Origin: Caulobacter flavus
GTDB taxonomy: Bacteria > Pseudomonadota > Alphaproteobacteria > Caulobacterales > Caulobacteraceae
Reading direction: 5' to 3'
Assembly (NCBI RefSeq): GCF_003722335.1
Contig: NZ_CP026100.1
Coordinates: forward strand, 558,001 to 622,000
DNA: 64,000 nucleotides
Shown here: piece after piece, positions 36,193 through 45,286 of the stretch
Layout: every line of letters begins with the position of its first letter
Position numbering within the stretch: position 1 is the stretch's first letter
The notes under the pieces: model-generated
Database searches by the model: none
What the model was told of the DNA's origin: nothing
Seen by the model: the letters and a program-made list of their open reading frames with translations, nothing else
Program-made: the position numbers and the translations under genes

Positions 36193-36246
36193 CTTCGGCG
36201 ACACCTCGCCGCCTACTCCCCGCGTCGATCGCCGAGGGAGACGGCC

Positions 36247-37302
36247 ATGGCCTGGGATTTTCTGGTCGCCAAGTCCGACCTGCGCAGCACGCGGTTCCAG
36301 GACGTCGACCCGCCGCCGCTGCGGGACGGCGAGGTCCGGCTGGCGGTCGAGAGCTTCGCGCTGACCGCCAACAATGTCACCTACGCCGCCTTCGGCGAGA
36401 CCATGCGCTACTGGGACTTCTTCCCCGGTCCCGACGGCTGGGGCCGCGTGCCGGTCTGGGGCCATGCCCGGGTCGAGGCCTCGGCCCATCCCGAGGTCGC
36501 CGTCGGGCGACGCTTCTACGGCTTCCTGCCGATGTCGACGCATCTGACGGTGCAGGCGCGGCCCGGCCGCGCGGGCCTTTCCGACGCCGCTCCGCATCGC
36601 CAGGGCCTGGCGGCGGCCTACAACCACTATCTGGCCGTGGACGACGACGGCGGCCAGGACGACTACCGCGCCCTGTTGCAGCCGCTGTTCATCACCTCGT
36701 TCCTGATCGAGGACTTCCTCGACGAGCACGACCGGTTCGGCGCGGCCTCCGTCGTCCTGACCAGCGCCTCGGCCAAGACGGCGATCGGCCTGGCCTGGCT
36801 GCTGAAGGCGCGCGGAACGGTGAAGGTGGTCGGCCTGACATCACCGCGCGGCCGGGACTTCGTCGAGGGACTGGGCTGCTACGACCAGGTGCTGGCCTAT
36901 GGCGAGCTGCCGGGGGCTTCGATCGCGCGGCCGGCCGTCTCGATCGACTTCGCCGGCGACGCGGGCGTGCTGCGCGCCGTGCACGAGACCTTCGGCCAGG
37001 ACCTGGCCTATTCGATGCTGGTGGGCGGCGCCCACTGGGAGGCCGGCGGCGGCCAGGGCGGCCTGCCAGGCCCCAGGCCGGTGTTCTTCTTCGCGCCCGA
37101 CCGCATCGCCAAGCGCCGGCAGGACTGGGGCGCCGGCGGGTTCGAGCAGCGTTACGGCGCGGCGTGGAGCGGCTTCGTCGCCGACGCGCCGCGCTGGCTG
37201 CACGTCAATCGCTCGCAAGGTCCCGAAGCGATCGCGGCCGCCTGGCTGGCCCAGGTCGACGGCCGCACCCGGCCCGATACCGGCGTGACCCTGGCGCCCT
37301 AA
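36247..37302 (+). CDS. DUF2855 family protein
   Basis: 351 residues. Matches the DUF2855 family (VESFALTANNVTYAAFGETM, MRYWDFFPGPDGWGRVPVWG, AAYNHYLAVDDD, VVLTSASAKTAIGLA), whose members look like distant, zinc-less relatives of medium-chain dehydrogenase/reductases; the SASAKTAIG segment would be the nucleotide-binding turn. Reaction unknown. The gene stands alone behind the inverted repeat at 36177. Its stop overlaps the stop of the convergent TPR gene by 4 bp. Confidence 0.85.
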   Translation: MAWDFLVAKSDLRSTRFQDVDPPPLRDGEVRLAVESFALTANNVTYAAFGETMRYWDFFPGPDGWGRVPVWGHARVEASAHPEVAVGRRFYGFLPMSTHLTVQARPGRAGLSDAAPHRQGLAAAYNHYLAVDDDGGQDDYRALLQPLFITSFLIEDFLDEHDRFGAASVVLTSASAKTAIGLAWLLKARGTVKVVGLTSPRGRDFVEGLGCYDQVLAYGELPGASIARPAVSIDFAGDAGVLRAVHETFGQDLAYSMLVGGAHWEAGGGQGGLPGPRPVFFFAPDRIAKRRQDWGAGGFEQRYGAAWSGFVADAPRWLHVNRSQGPEAIAAAWLAQVDGRTRPDTGVTLAP

Positions 37303-38132
37303 CCGCCGGCCTTGACGGCGTCCCAGGTGCGGACGCCCGAGCCCTGGCCCAGCGCGGCGCGCAGCCAGGCCAGGTTGTTGTCGACCATCTGCGGCGGCAG
37401 GTCCTGGCGGGCCATGCGCTCGGCCTCGTCGACGCGGCCCTGCAGGCCGACGACCAGGGCGAGGTTCTGGCGAATCTGGATCGTCGAGGACGGCATGGCC
37501 ACGGCCTTGCGCAGCAGGGCCTCGGCGCCGGCCAGGTCGCCGTGACCGGCCAGGTACATGGCGAGATTGGCGGCCGGGACGGCCTCGTTCGGGGCCAGGG
37601 CCACGGCCTGGCGATGGGCGACCAGGGCCTCGTCTTCGCGCCTGGACTGCTCCAGGGCCACGCCCAGCAGCGACTGCGGACGCCAGTCGCGCGGCGCGGC
37701 GGCCGCAGCGGTTCTGGCCGGCTCGATGGCGAAGAAGCCCTCGCCCCGCGCCAGCTGCACGCGCGCGGCCTCCAGCAGGGCCTCGACGTCGCTCGGGTGC
37801 GAGACCAGCACGCGGCTCGCGGCGGCGGCGGCGTCGTCGTAGCGGCCCAGGGCGCGCAGGGCCTGGGACAGGCCCACGCCCGCCTCGGCGTCGCGCGGGT
37901 CGGCCTCGAACTCGCCGCTCCAGAAGGCGGCGCGGGCCAGCGGATCCAGGCGGCGGGCCTCGGCGCGTTCGGCCGCGCTCGCCTTGCGCGGCGCGGCGGG
38001 CTGAGCGGCCGGCTGGGCGGCGACTGGCGCGCTCTTGCCCGCCTTGTCGCCCTTGTCGGCGGCCATGACCGGCGCGCTCAGCAGAAGAATGGGCGTCAGG
38101 ACGGTTGCGAGCAGGGCAGGCTTGCGACACAT
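37299..38132 (-). CDS. Exported tetratricopeptide repeat protein
   Basis: 277 residues from MCRKPALLATVLTPILLLSA (GGAG about 11 bases upstream; another ATG lies 9 bases earlier). After the signal peptide and an Ala/Pro/Lys linker come about five TPR units (VGLSQALRALGRYDDAAAAA, VEALLEAARVQLARGEGFFA, WRPQSLLGVALEQSRREDEA, AVPAANLAMYLAGHGDLAGA, IRQNLALVVGLQGRVDEAER). The end block MVDNNLAWLRAALGQ is found in TadD-like proteins linked to pilus assembly, but no pilus gene is in this window. Divergent from the aminopeptidase gene across 86 bp. Confidence 0.8.
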   Translation of the reverse strand: MCRKPALLATVLTPILLLSAPVMAADKGDKAGKSAPVAAQPAAQPAAPRKASAAERAEARRLDPLARAAFWSGEFEADPRDAEAGVGLSQALRALGRYDDAAAAASRVLVSHPSDVEALLEAARVQLARGEGFFAIEPARTAAAAAPRDWRPQSLLGVALEQSRREDEALVAHRQAVALAPNEAVPAANLAMYLAGHGDLAGAEALLRKAVAMPSSTIQIRQNLALVVGLQGRVDEAERMARQDLPPQMVDNNLAWLRAALGQGSGVRTWDAVKAGG

Positions 38133-38218
38133 GGAAGGCATGTCTCCGGAAGGTGGGCCGAGCATCGCGCGGCCCCCTCAAGGAATCGTTAAGCATAAAT
38201 TCGCGAAGGCCCCGGCCC

Positions 38219-39661
38219 ATGACCGAACCCCTGATCACTTCGTCCTCGCGCGGCGCGGCCGACGGTCCCGTGATCCCGGTGCACGCCCTCTGGGAGGACG
38301 AGCTGGCGGCCTTCCTCGACGCGCGGCCCAGCTTCGTGCGCGGCTTCGCCCAGCTGTCGGACTTCTCGGCCAAGGCCGGCCAGACCGTGGCCGTGCCCAC
38401 CCCCGAAGGCGCCCTCGACCGCGTGCTTTTCGGCCTGGGACAACGGGTTAAGGGCGGCCCTGGCGGCGGCCCTGGCGGCGGCAAGCCCGACGCCATGGCC
38501 TTCCGCGCCCTGCCGGCCAAGCTGCCGGCCGGCGACTATCGCCTGCACGCCGTCCCCGAGGGACTGGACGCCGCCCAGGTCGCCCTGGCCTTCGCCCTGG
38601 GGACCTATCGCTTCGACCGCTTCAAGGCCCGGGGGGCCGATGGGGCGCGACGCCTTGTCGCGCCGGACGGGGTCGAGGTCGCCGAGGTCCAGGCCATCGC
38701 CCACGCCTGCGCCCTGGCCCGCGACATGGTCAACAGCCCGGCCAACGCCATGGGCCCGCGCCAGATCGAGACCATCGCCCGCGAGATCGCCGAACAGTTC
38801 GGCGCCAGCTTCTCGGCGATCGTCGGCGACGCCCTGCTGGAGCAGAACTATCCGGCCGTCCACGCCGTGGGCCGCGCCGCCGTGCCCGAGCGCGCGCCGC
38901 GCATGCTGGAACTGCAGTGGGGCGACGAGAAGAACCCGGTCGTGGTCCTGGTCGGCAAGGGCGTGGTGTTCGACACCGGCGGCCTCGACATCAAGCCCTC
39001 GGCCGGCATGCGGCTGATGAAGAAGGACATGGGCGGCGCCGCCCACGCCCTGGCCCTGGCCCGCATGGTCATGGCCGCCAAGCTGCCGGTGCGGCTGGTG
39101 GTGCTGGTCCCGGTGGTCGAGAACGCCATCGCCGGCGACGCCATGCGCCCGGGCGACGTGCTCGACAGCCGCGCGGGCCTCACCATCGAGGTCGGCAACA
39201 CCGACGCCGAAGGCCGCCTGATCCTGGCCGACGCCCTGACCCGCGCCGCCGAGCTGTCGCCGGCCCTGACCATCGACCTGGCCACCCTGACCGGCGCGGC
39301 GCGCATCGCCCTGGGTCCGCAGGTGATCCCCTTCTACACCCCCGACGACGCCCTGGCCGGACAGATCGAGACCGGCGCCCGCAAGGCTTCCGACCCCGTC
39401 TGGCGCATGCCGCTGTGGGACGGCTATCGCGAGGCGCTGGAAAGCGACGTCGCCGACCTGAAGAACGACCCCGACGGCTGGGCCCAGGCCGGGTCGGTGA
39501 CCGCCGCCCTGTTCCTGCAGCGGTTCGCCCCGACCAGCGGATCGTGGGTCCACCTCGACATCTTCGCCTGGAACCCCAAGGGCGCCCCCGGCCGTCCCAG
39601 CGGCGGCGAGGCCCAGGCCATCCGCGGCCTCTACGCCATGCTGAAGGCCCGGTTCGCCTGA
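38219..39661 (+). CDS. M17 family leucyl aminopeptidase (480 aa)
   Basis: Cytosolic zinc/manganese peptidase releasing N-terminal residues. The ATG at 38219 (MTEPLITSSSRGAADGPVIP) has AAGG upstream. C-terminal catalytic domain has the metal ligands in VGKGVVFDTGGLDIKPSAGM and MKKDMGGAAHA, and the signature NTDAEGRLILADAL. The N-terminal domain (to about 165) is the variable macro-like part; a Gly-rich spot (GGPGGGPGGG) at about 80-90 is unusual. The stop overlaps the start of the NlpC/P60 gene by one base (TGATG), a pairing seen in many alphaproteobacteria, suggesting joint use in peptidoglycan-peptide turnover (inference). Confidence 0.93.
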   Translation: MTEPLITSSSRGAADGPVIPVHALWEDELAAFLDARPSFVRGFAQLSDFSAKAGQTVAVPTPEGALDRVLFGLGQRVKGGPGGGPGGGKPDAMAFRALPAKLPAGDYRLHAVPEGLDAAQVALAFALGTYRFDRFKARGADGARRLVAPDGVEVAEVQAIAHACALARDMVNSPANAMGPRQIETIAREIAEQFGASFSAIVGDALLEQNYPAVHAVGRAAVPERAPRMLELQWGDEKNPVVVLVGKGVVFDTGGLDIKPSAGMRLMKKDMGGAAHALALARMVMAAKLPVRLVVLVPVVENAIAGDAMRPGDVLDSRAGLTIEVGNTDAEGRLILADALTRAAELSPALTIDLATLTGAARIALGPQVIPFYTPDDALAGQIETGARKASDPVWRMPLWDGYREALESDVADLKNDPDGWAQAGSVTAALFLQRFAPTSGSWVHLDIFAWNPKGAPGRPSGGEAQAIRGLYAMLKARFA

Positions 39662-40515
39662 TGGATCCGCGCCTCACCCTGGCCCGCCCCGACCTGGCGG
39701 ACGTCGCCCTGCAGGGGATCGTCGCGGCCGAGCGCTACGAGGCCCCAAAGCGCCGTCAGGTCGCGACCCCGACCGCGGCCCTGCGCAAGGCGCCCGCCGC
39801 CGACGCCGAGCAGTGGAACCAGCTGCTGTTCGGCGAGCGCTTCGCCGTGCTCGACGTCAAGGACGGCTTCGCCTGGGGCCAGGCCGCGCGCGACGGCTAT
39901 GTGGGCTGGGTGGCGGAGGCCGATCTTGCTCCCGTCGGCGAGCCGGCCACCCACCAGGTGGCGGTCTTGAGAACCTATGCGTTCGGCGCGCCCGACATCA
40001 AGTCGCGGCCGCAGGGACTCTATTCCCTCAACGCCCTGGTGACGATCGAGGCCCGCGAGGGGCGCTTCGCCAAGGCCGCCGGGGCGGGCTGGTTCGTCGA
40101 GGCCCACCTGGCGCCGATCGGCCTGGCCGCCGCCGTCGACCCGGCCGAAGTCGCGCTCGGCTTCCTGGGCGCGCCCTACCAGTGGGGCGGGCGGGAATCC
40201 CTGGGCCTGGACTGCTCGGGGCTGGTGCAGCAGGCCCTGGCCGCCTCGGGCCAGGCCGTCCCGCGCGACACCGACATGCAGTTTTCCTTCTTCGAGGCCA
40301 TCGAAGAAGCCGACCGCCGGCGCGGCGACCTGGTGTTCTGGAAGGGCCACGTGGCGATCCTGCTGGACCGCGACACCATCGTCCACGCCAACGCCCACCA
40401 CATGGCCGTAGCCATCGAGCCCCTGGCCGAAGCCATCGCCCGCATCGACGCCGCCGGCGTGGGCCGGCCGACGGGGTGGCGGCGCGCCCGGACCTCGCCC
40501 CCAAGCGTCGCCTAG
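39661..40515 (+). CDS. NlpC/P60 (C40) peptidase with SH3-like domains
   Basis: 284 residues. Two SH3-like segments (about 34-95 and 96-155, e.g. GYVGWVAEADLAP, AGWFVEAHLAPI) precede the papain-like catalytic domain with C185 in LDCSGLVQ, H230 in KGHVAILLD and a third polar residue in HANAHH. These enzymes cut D-Glu-gamma-diamino acid bonds in cell-wall peptides. No signal peptide, so it probably acts on recycled muropeptides in the cytosol, consistent with coupling to the aminopeptidase upstream. Confidence 0.92.
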   Translation: MDPRLTLARPDLADVALQGIVAAERYEAPKRRQVATPTAALRKAPAADAEQWNQLLFGERFAVLDVKDGFAWGQAARDGYVGWVAEADLAPVGEPATHQVAVLRTYAFGAPDIKSRPQGLYSLNALVTIEAREGRFAKAAGAGWFVEAHLAPIGLAAAVDPAEVALGFLGAPYQWGGRESLGLDCSGLVQQALAASGQAVPRDTDMQFSFFEAIEEADRRRGDLVFWKGHVAILLDRDTIVHANAHHMAVAIEPLAEAIARIDAAGVGRPTGWRRARTSPPSVA

Positions 40516-40548
40516 TCGACACTGGCGCCCTCGAAACGCGAACAACGG

Positions 40549-40589
40549 CAACGGGTTACCTCGCCACTCGCCTTGAGCGAGGCCCGTTG
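40549..40589. terminator. Hairpin between the NlpC/P60 and siderophore receptor genes
   Basis: CAACGGG...CCGTTG outer arms and CCTCGC/GCGAGG inner arms, about 35 bp after the NlpC/P60 stop and 60 bp before the next start. No T-run. It may end the upstream transcript or act in the leader of the receptor mRNA. Confidence 0.45.
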
Positions 40590-40648
40590 TTGTCACGCCG
40601 CCGCTTTACCTTTATCGCGACGCATTCTCACCTGTCGGAGAAATCCCC

Positions 40649-42814
40649 GTGTCGCCCCGTCTCGCCCTGATGCTGTCCACCGCCCTGCTCGCCCCGCTCG
40701 CGGCGAGCCCCGTCCTGGCGCAGGAAGCCGACCCGACGGCCGTCGAGGAGGTGATCGTCACCGGCTCGCAGGTGCGCCTGCCGCCCGCCTATGCCGGCGG
40801 CCAGGTCGCCAAGGGCGCGCGCGTGGGCCTGCTCGGCGCGCTCGACACCATGGACACCCCGTTCTCGGTGACCAGCTACACCGAGGAGCTGATCCGCAAC
40901 CAGCAGGCCATCAGCATCGGCGACGTGCTGCAGAACGACCCGACGGTGCGCGTCACCAAGGGCTTCGGCAACTTCCAGGAACTGTACGTCGTGCGCGGCT
41001 TCCCCGTGTACTCCGACGACATGACCTACAACGGCCTCTACGGCGTGCTGCCCCGGCAGTTCGTGGCCGCCGAGCTGGTCGAGCGCGTCGACGTGTTCCG
41101 CGGCGCCAACGCCTTCCTTAACGGCGCGGCCCCGGGCGGCAGCGGCGTCGGCGGCGCCTTCAACCTCGTGCCCAAGCGCGCCGGTAACAACCCGCTGACC
41201 CGCGTCACCGCCGGCTGGGACGGCGGCGAGCAGCTGTACGCCACCGCCGACGTGGCTCGCCGCTTCGGTCCGGCCGACGCTTACGGCGCGCGCCTGAACC
41301 TCGGCCTGCACGGCGGCGAGACCAACATCGACGGCCAGGATCGCGACCTGAAGGTGATCGGCCTGGGCCTGGACCGTCGCGGCGAGCGCGCCCGGTTCTC
41401 GGCCGACCTGGGCTGGCAGGACCACCACATCGACGCCCCGCGCCCGACCGTCACCCCGGCCGGCGCCATCCCCAAGGCCCCCTCGGCCGACAAGAACTTC
41501 GCCCAGGACTGGACCTATACCGACGAGCGCCAGCTGTTCGGCGCGGCGCGCGGCGAGTTCGACCTGACCGACGACGTCAGCGCCTGGGCGGCGATCGGCG
41601 GCCGCAAGGGCAAGGAAGACAACGTCCTGGCCAACCCGACCGCCCAGGCGGACGGCACGATCAGCGCCTATCGTTTCGACAACGTCCGCAAGGACACGAT
41701 CGTCTCGGCCGACGCGGGCCTGCGCGCCAGGTTCGAGACCGGCTCGGTGGGTCACAGCCTGGTGGCCTCGGTCGCCCAGGTGAACCTGAAGTCGCGCAAC
41801 GCCTATGCGTTCTCCAGCTTCGCCGGCTTCGCCAGCAACCTCTATGCGCCGGTGCAGGTCGCCAGACCGGCGGCCGACTTCTTCATCGGCGGCTCGCTGT
41901 CGGACCCGCGCGTCACCGAGCGCTCCAAGACCCGCAGCGTCGCGATCGCCGACACCCTGTCGTTCCTGGACGAACGTCTGCTGGTCACCGCCGGCGTGCG
42001 CTACCAGGAGATCGAGACCCGCTCGTACGACTACAACACCGGCGTCCGCAACGGCGCCTATGACGGCGACGCCACCACCCCCGCCGTGGCCGTGGTCTAC
42101 AAGCCCAGCGGCCAGATCTCGCTCTACGCCAACTACGCCGAGGCCCTGATCCCCGGCAAGACCGCCCCCGGCGCCGTCAACGGCGTGGCCGTGGCCAACG
42201 CCGGCGAGATCCTGTCGCCCTTCCGCGGCGAGCAGACCGAGCTGGGCGCCAAGTACGACGCCGGCTCGTTCGGCGGTACGATCAGCCTGTTCCGCACCAC
42301 TCAGCCCAGCGAGTATTTCGACGTCGCCAGCCGCACCTACGGCGCTGGCGGCGAGCAGAAGAACCAGGGCGTCGAGCTGACCGCCTATGGCGAGCTGACC
42401 CCCGGCCTGCGCCTGATCGGCGGCGCGACCTGGCTGGACGCCAAGGTCGAGCGGGCCCTGGACGCTTCGGTCGAAGGCAAGGCCCCGATCGGCGCGCCCG
42501 AGTTCCAGACCAACCTCAACGTCGAGTACGACGTCGCCGCGCTGGCGGGCCTGACCCTGGAGGGCCGCGCGGTCTACACCGGCTCGCAGGCCGCCAACGC
42601 GACCAACACGGTCAAGCTGGGCTCGTGGACCCGCTTCGACGCCGGCGTGCGCTACGCCTTCGAGGCCGCCGATCGCCCGATCACCCTGCGCGCCCGCGTC
42701 GAGAACCTGGCCGACAAGAACCAGTGGGTGGCCGTCGGGGGCTATCCCGGCGCCAACTACCTGACGCTGGGCGCCCCGCGCACCCTGCGCCTGTCGGTCA
42801 CCACGGACTTCTAA
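40649..42814 (+). CDS. TonB-dependent siderophore receptor (721 aa)
   Basis: GTG start with GGAG upstream; signal peptide to SPVLAQ. Plug entry AVEEVIVTGSQVRLPPAYAG and plug blocks LGALDTMDTPFSVTSYTEEL, IGDVLQNDPTVRVTKGFGNF, VERVDVFRGANAFLNGAAPG are those of the FhuA/FoxA-like TonB-siderophore family; the barrel ends LRLSVTTDF. It imports a ferric siderophore. First gene of a three-gene unit with the PepSY membrane protein and a 60-residue membrane protein, an arrangement typical of siderophore uptake loci where the PepSY protein acts in iron release. Confidence 0.92.
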   Translation: MSPRLALMLSTALLAPLAASPVLAQEADPTAVEEVIVTGSQVRLPPAYAGGQVAKGARVGLLGALDTMDTPFSVTSYTEELIRNQQAISIGDVLQNDPTVRVTKGFGNFQELYVVRGFPVYSDDMTYNGLYGVLPRQFVAAELVERVDVFRGANAFLNGAAPGGSGVGGAFNLVPKRAGNNPLTRVTAGWDGGEQLYATADVARRFGPADAYGARLNLGLHGGETNIDGQDRDLKVIGLGLDRRGERARFSADLGWQDHHIDAPRPTVTPAGAIPKAPSADKNFAQDWTYTDERQLFGAARGEFDLTDDVSAWAAIGGRKGKEDNVLANPTAQADGTISAYRFDNVRKDTIVSADAGLRARFETGSVGHSLVASVAQVNLKSRNAYAFSSFAGFASNLYAPVQVARPAADFFIGGSLSDPRVTERSKTRSVAIADTLSFLDERLLVTAGVRYQEIETRSYDYNTGVRNGAYDGDATTPAVAVVYKPSGQISLYANYAEALIPGKTAPGAVNGVAVANAGEILSPFRGEQTELGAKYDAGSFGGTISLFRTTQPSEYFDVASRTYGAGGEQKNQGVELTAYGELTPGLRLIGGATWLDAKVERALDASVEGKAPIGAPEFQTNLNVEYDVAALAGLTLEGRAVYTGSQAANATNTVKLGSWTRFDAGVRYAFEAADRPITLRARVENLADKNQWVAVGGYPGANYLTLGAPRTLRLSVTTDF

Positions 42815-42820
42815 GGCCCG

Positions 42821-43903
42821 ATGAAGTCGTCGACGCTTCGCGCCTGGTCGTGGGTCCACAAGTGGTCGAGCCTGGTCTCGACCCTGTTCCTGCTGATGCT
42901 GTGCGTCACCGGCCTGCCGCTCGTGTTCACCCACGAGATCGAGGAGGTCGCGATGCGCCAGGCGTGGACGCCGGCCCATCCGGACGGCCCGAAGCTCAGC
43001 CTCGACCAGGTGCTGGAGACGGCGCTGGCCCGCAAGCCGGGCGAGGTCGCCGCCTTCATGAGCTTCGACGTCGAGCGGCCGGTGGTGAACGTCACCACCC
43101 TGACGCCAGGCAAGACCGGCTACAGCTTCCAGCCGATCGACCAGACCAGCGGCGATCCCGCGCCGTCGGTCGCCGGCCATCCGGTGATGGAGTTCCTGCT
43201 CCAGCTGCACACCGACATGTTCCTGGGCCTGCCGGGCATGCTGTTCCTGGGCGCCATGGGCCTGCTGCTGGTGATCGCCCTGGTGTCGGGCGTGGTGCTG
43301 TACGCCCCGTTCATGCGCAAGCTGCCGTTCGGCGCGGTGCGGGCCCGCAAGGCCGCCCGCACCCGCTGGCTCGACTATCACAACCTCCTGGGCGCGGTGA
43401 CCCTGGCCTGGCTCCTGGTCGTGGGCGTCACCGGCGTGGTCAACACCCTGGCCACGCCGATCATCGACTACTGGAAGAACACGGCGCTGAAGGAGCTGAC
43501 CCAGGCCTACGACAAGCCCGCGCCGTCGAACGAGCGCAGCTCGCTGGCGGCCGCCGTCGAGCGCGCCAAGCTGGCCCTGCCGGGCAAGCAGCTGCAGTTC
43601 GTGGCCTTCCCCGGCTCGTCCTACTCGACCGACCACCACTACGCGGTGTTCTTCCACGGCGACACGCCGCTGACCGCGCACCTGACCACGCCGGCGCTGA
43701 TCGACGCCCGCACCGGCCAGCTGTCGGCCGTGGCCCCCACGCCCTGGTACGTGAAGACCCTGTCGCTGTCGCAGCCCCTGCACTTCGGCGACTATGGCGG
43801 CCTGCCGCTGAAGATCCTCTGGGCGCTGCTCGACATCGCCACGATCGTGATCCTGGGCTCGGGCGTCTATCTGTGGCTGGTCAAGCGCGGGAGCGCGCGA
43901 TGA
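42821..43903 (+). CDS. PepSY-associated membrane protein (siderophore iron-release type)
   Basis: 360 residues with four membrane helices (STLFLLMLCVTGLPLVFTH, MLFLGAMGLLLVIALVSGVV, LGAVTLAWLLVVGVTGVVNT, LLDIATIVILGSGVYLWLVK). WSWVHKWSSLVS, FLLQLHTDMFLG, LDYHNLLGAV and SLSQPLHFGDYGG supply the conserved histidines that bind heme b in the PepSY_TM (PiuB/FoxB/FpvG-like) family. These inner membrane proteins help reduce ferric siderophores. Starts 6 bp after the receptor stop and overlaps the next gene by 4 bp. Confidence 0.9.
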   Translation: MKSSTLRAWSWVHKWSSLVSTLFLLMLCVTGLPLVFTHEIEEVAMRQAWTPAHPDGPKLSLDQVLETALARKPGEVAAFMSFDVERPVVNVTTLTPGKTGYSFQPIDQTSGDPAPSVAGHPVMEFLLQLHTDMFLGLPGMLFLGAMGLLLVIALVSGVVLYAPFMRKLPFGAVRARKAARTRWLDYHNLLGAVTLAWLLVVGVTGVVNTLATPIIDYWKNTALKELTQAYDKPAPSNERSSLAAAVERAKLALPGKQLQFVAFPGSSYSTDHHYAVFFHGDTPLTAHLTTPALIDARTGQLSAVAPTPWYVKTLSLSQPLHFGDYGGLPLKILWALLDIATIVILGSGVYLWLVKRGSAR

Positions 43904-44082
43904 GCCGGCCGCATCTTTCCCTCTGGCAGGTGTTCCGCATCCCGCTCGCGGTGGCGGCGCTCAGCCTGTTCGGTCTGGTGGCGGCGCTGCTCGACGACGG
44001 CGCCTGGGACTGGATCGGGGCGGCGGCGCTGGGCGTGTCGGTCGCGGTGACCGCCTGGGCCCTGGCGACACGGCGGCGCTAG
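43900..44082 (+). CDS. Small two-helix membrane protein (60 aa)
   Basis: MSRPHLSLWQVFRIPLAVAA, then two membrane helices and a basic end ATRRR. The start overlaps the PepSY gene stop (ATGA), so translation is coupled. Small hydrophobic proteins of this kind often accompany PepSY siderophore reductases. Function unknown; co-location suggests a role in the same complex. Confidence 0.8.
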   Translation: MSRPHLSLWQVFRIPLAVAALSLFGLVAALLDDGAWDWIGAAALGVSVAVTAWALATRRR

Positions 44083-44325
44083 CGGGCCGCCGGGAGCGTC
44101 CCAGGAGCGGGAGGCGCGCCCCCGCACGCTTCCCGCTCCCCCCGTTTGCCTCCAGCCCCCCAGCCGGATCACGAACGGCTCGCGGCCCGCTCTCCCCCGA
44201 GGGCGGCCGCAATCGGACGGCGCGGACTGTAAGCGGCGCTCGCTTGAGAAAAATACCGGTCTCGCTACCCATTCTGTGCGGCCGCGGCTCTTGCGCCGGC
44301 TCCGTCCGCTTGCTCTCATCGGTCG

Positions 44326-45267
44326 ATGCTTGACCCGCCGGCGACATCCCGCACCCCCGCGTCCCCGTCGGCGCGACGGCTCGGCGAGGAGCTCCGCGCC
44401 TCGCTGACCTATGTGCGCGACACCATCGAGATCACCCGCGGCGACCGCGACCTGCTCGACGCCTGGATCCTGACCGCCGCCCTCGACGCCAACATGGCCC
44501 CGGTGACGCGCGACCCGGCGCTGATGGAGGCCTATGGCCGGGCGGCGCAATCCACGCCCGACGACCTGCGGCGGCCGGTCAGCGTCAACGCCGTCGCCCA
44601 GTCGCTGCGGCTGCCGTTCGAGACCGTGCGCCGCCGGGTGCTGCGCCTGGCCCGCGAAGGCCATTGCGTGGTCGGCCCCAACGGCGTCGTCGTGCCTAAC
44701 AGCGCGGTGACCACCGACGTCTACCTGGCCGAGATGCGGGGCCGCCAGGCCCGCGCCCGCCGCTTTCATCGGGACCTGAAGGCGATCGGGGCCCTGCCCG
44801 TCGAACCCGCCTCCGCCCCGGCGGCCAGCGAGGAACCGCCGCTGCGGGCCATGAATTGGGCACTGTCGGAATACGTGCTGCGGGCCTGCAACGACCTGAT
44901 CGCCCTGACCGAGAACCTGGTCGCCAGCCGCGTGCTGCTGGAACTGGTGGTGAGCAACATCGAGGACCTGCCGGCCGACGACTTGCCCGGCTGGGCGGCC
45001 GCCCCGGCCGACGCCGGCCGCCCGGCCCGCACGGCGGCCCTGGCCCGCTCGTTGCGCGTGCCGGCCGAGACCGTCCGCCGCCACCTCAACGGCCTGCAGG
45101 TCCAGGGCTACGCCCTGCGGCGCGGCGACGGCTGGGTGGCGACCGCGCCCGCCGAAGCGCTGCCCAGGCTGTCAGCTATGGCCGACGCCAATCGCGCCAA
45201 TCTCAAGCGCCTGTTCTCACGCCTCCGCGCCCTTGGGGCTCTGGCGGCCTGGGAGGCGGCGGACTGA
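44326..45267 (+). CDS. Tandem winged-helix DNA-binding protein (313 aa)
   Basis: Two similar halves. Half 1 (about 20-125) has a helical lead-in (YVRDTIEITRGDRDLLDAWI) and wHTH SVNAVAQSLRLPFETVRRRV, LRLAREGHCVVGPNGVVVP. Half 2 (about 175-285) has YVLRACNDLIALTENLVASR and wHTH TAALARSLRVPAETVRRHLN, GLQVQGYALRRGDGWVATA. The two recognition helices (LPFETVRRRV and VPAETVRRHL) are clearly related, so this looks like an internal duplication. It is probably a transcription regulator that binds paired sites. It stands between the siderophore operon and the lipoprotein; the 243-bp gap before it shows no clear element. Confidence 0.8.
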   Translation: MLDPPATSRTPASPSARRLGEELRASLTYVRDTIEITRGDRDLLDAWILTAALDANMAPVTRDPALMEAYGRAAQSTPDDLRRPVSVNAVAQSLRLPFETVRRRVLRLAREGHCVVGPNGVVVPNSAVTTDVYLAEMRGRQARARRFHRDLKAIGALPVEPASAPAASEEPPLRAMNWALSEYVLRACNDLIALTENLVASRVLLELVVSNIEDLPADDLPGWAAAPADAGRPARTAALARSLRVPAETVRRHLNGLQVQGYALRRGDGWVATAPAEALPRLSAMADANRANLKRLFSRLRALGALAAWEAAD

Positions 45268-45286
45268 ACCGAGGGGGCGGGGGCCG

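Noticed and set aside
38450..38485. GGCGGCCCTGGCGGC tandem repeat in the M17 gene
   Set aside because: Encodes a short Gly/Pro-rich loop within the variable N-terminal domain; no sign of a mobile or regulatory repeat.
40595..40640. Possible Fur box before the siderophore receptor
   Set aside because: Only a short ATTCTCA match; no palindromic Fur-type site could be recognised.
40628..43783. A 1051-residue open frame on the minus strand
   Set aside because: It lies antisense to the siderophore receptor and PepSY genes, which have clear families; its His/Gln/Gly/Arg-rich translation is a GC shadow.
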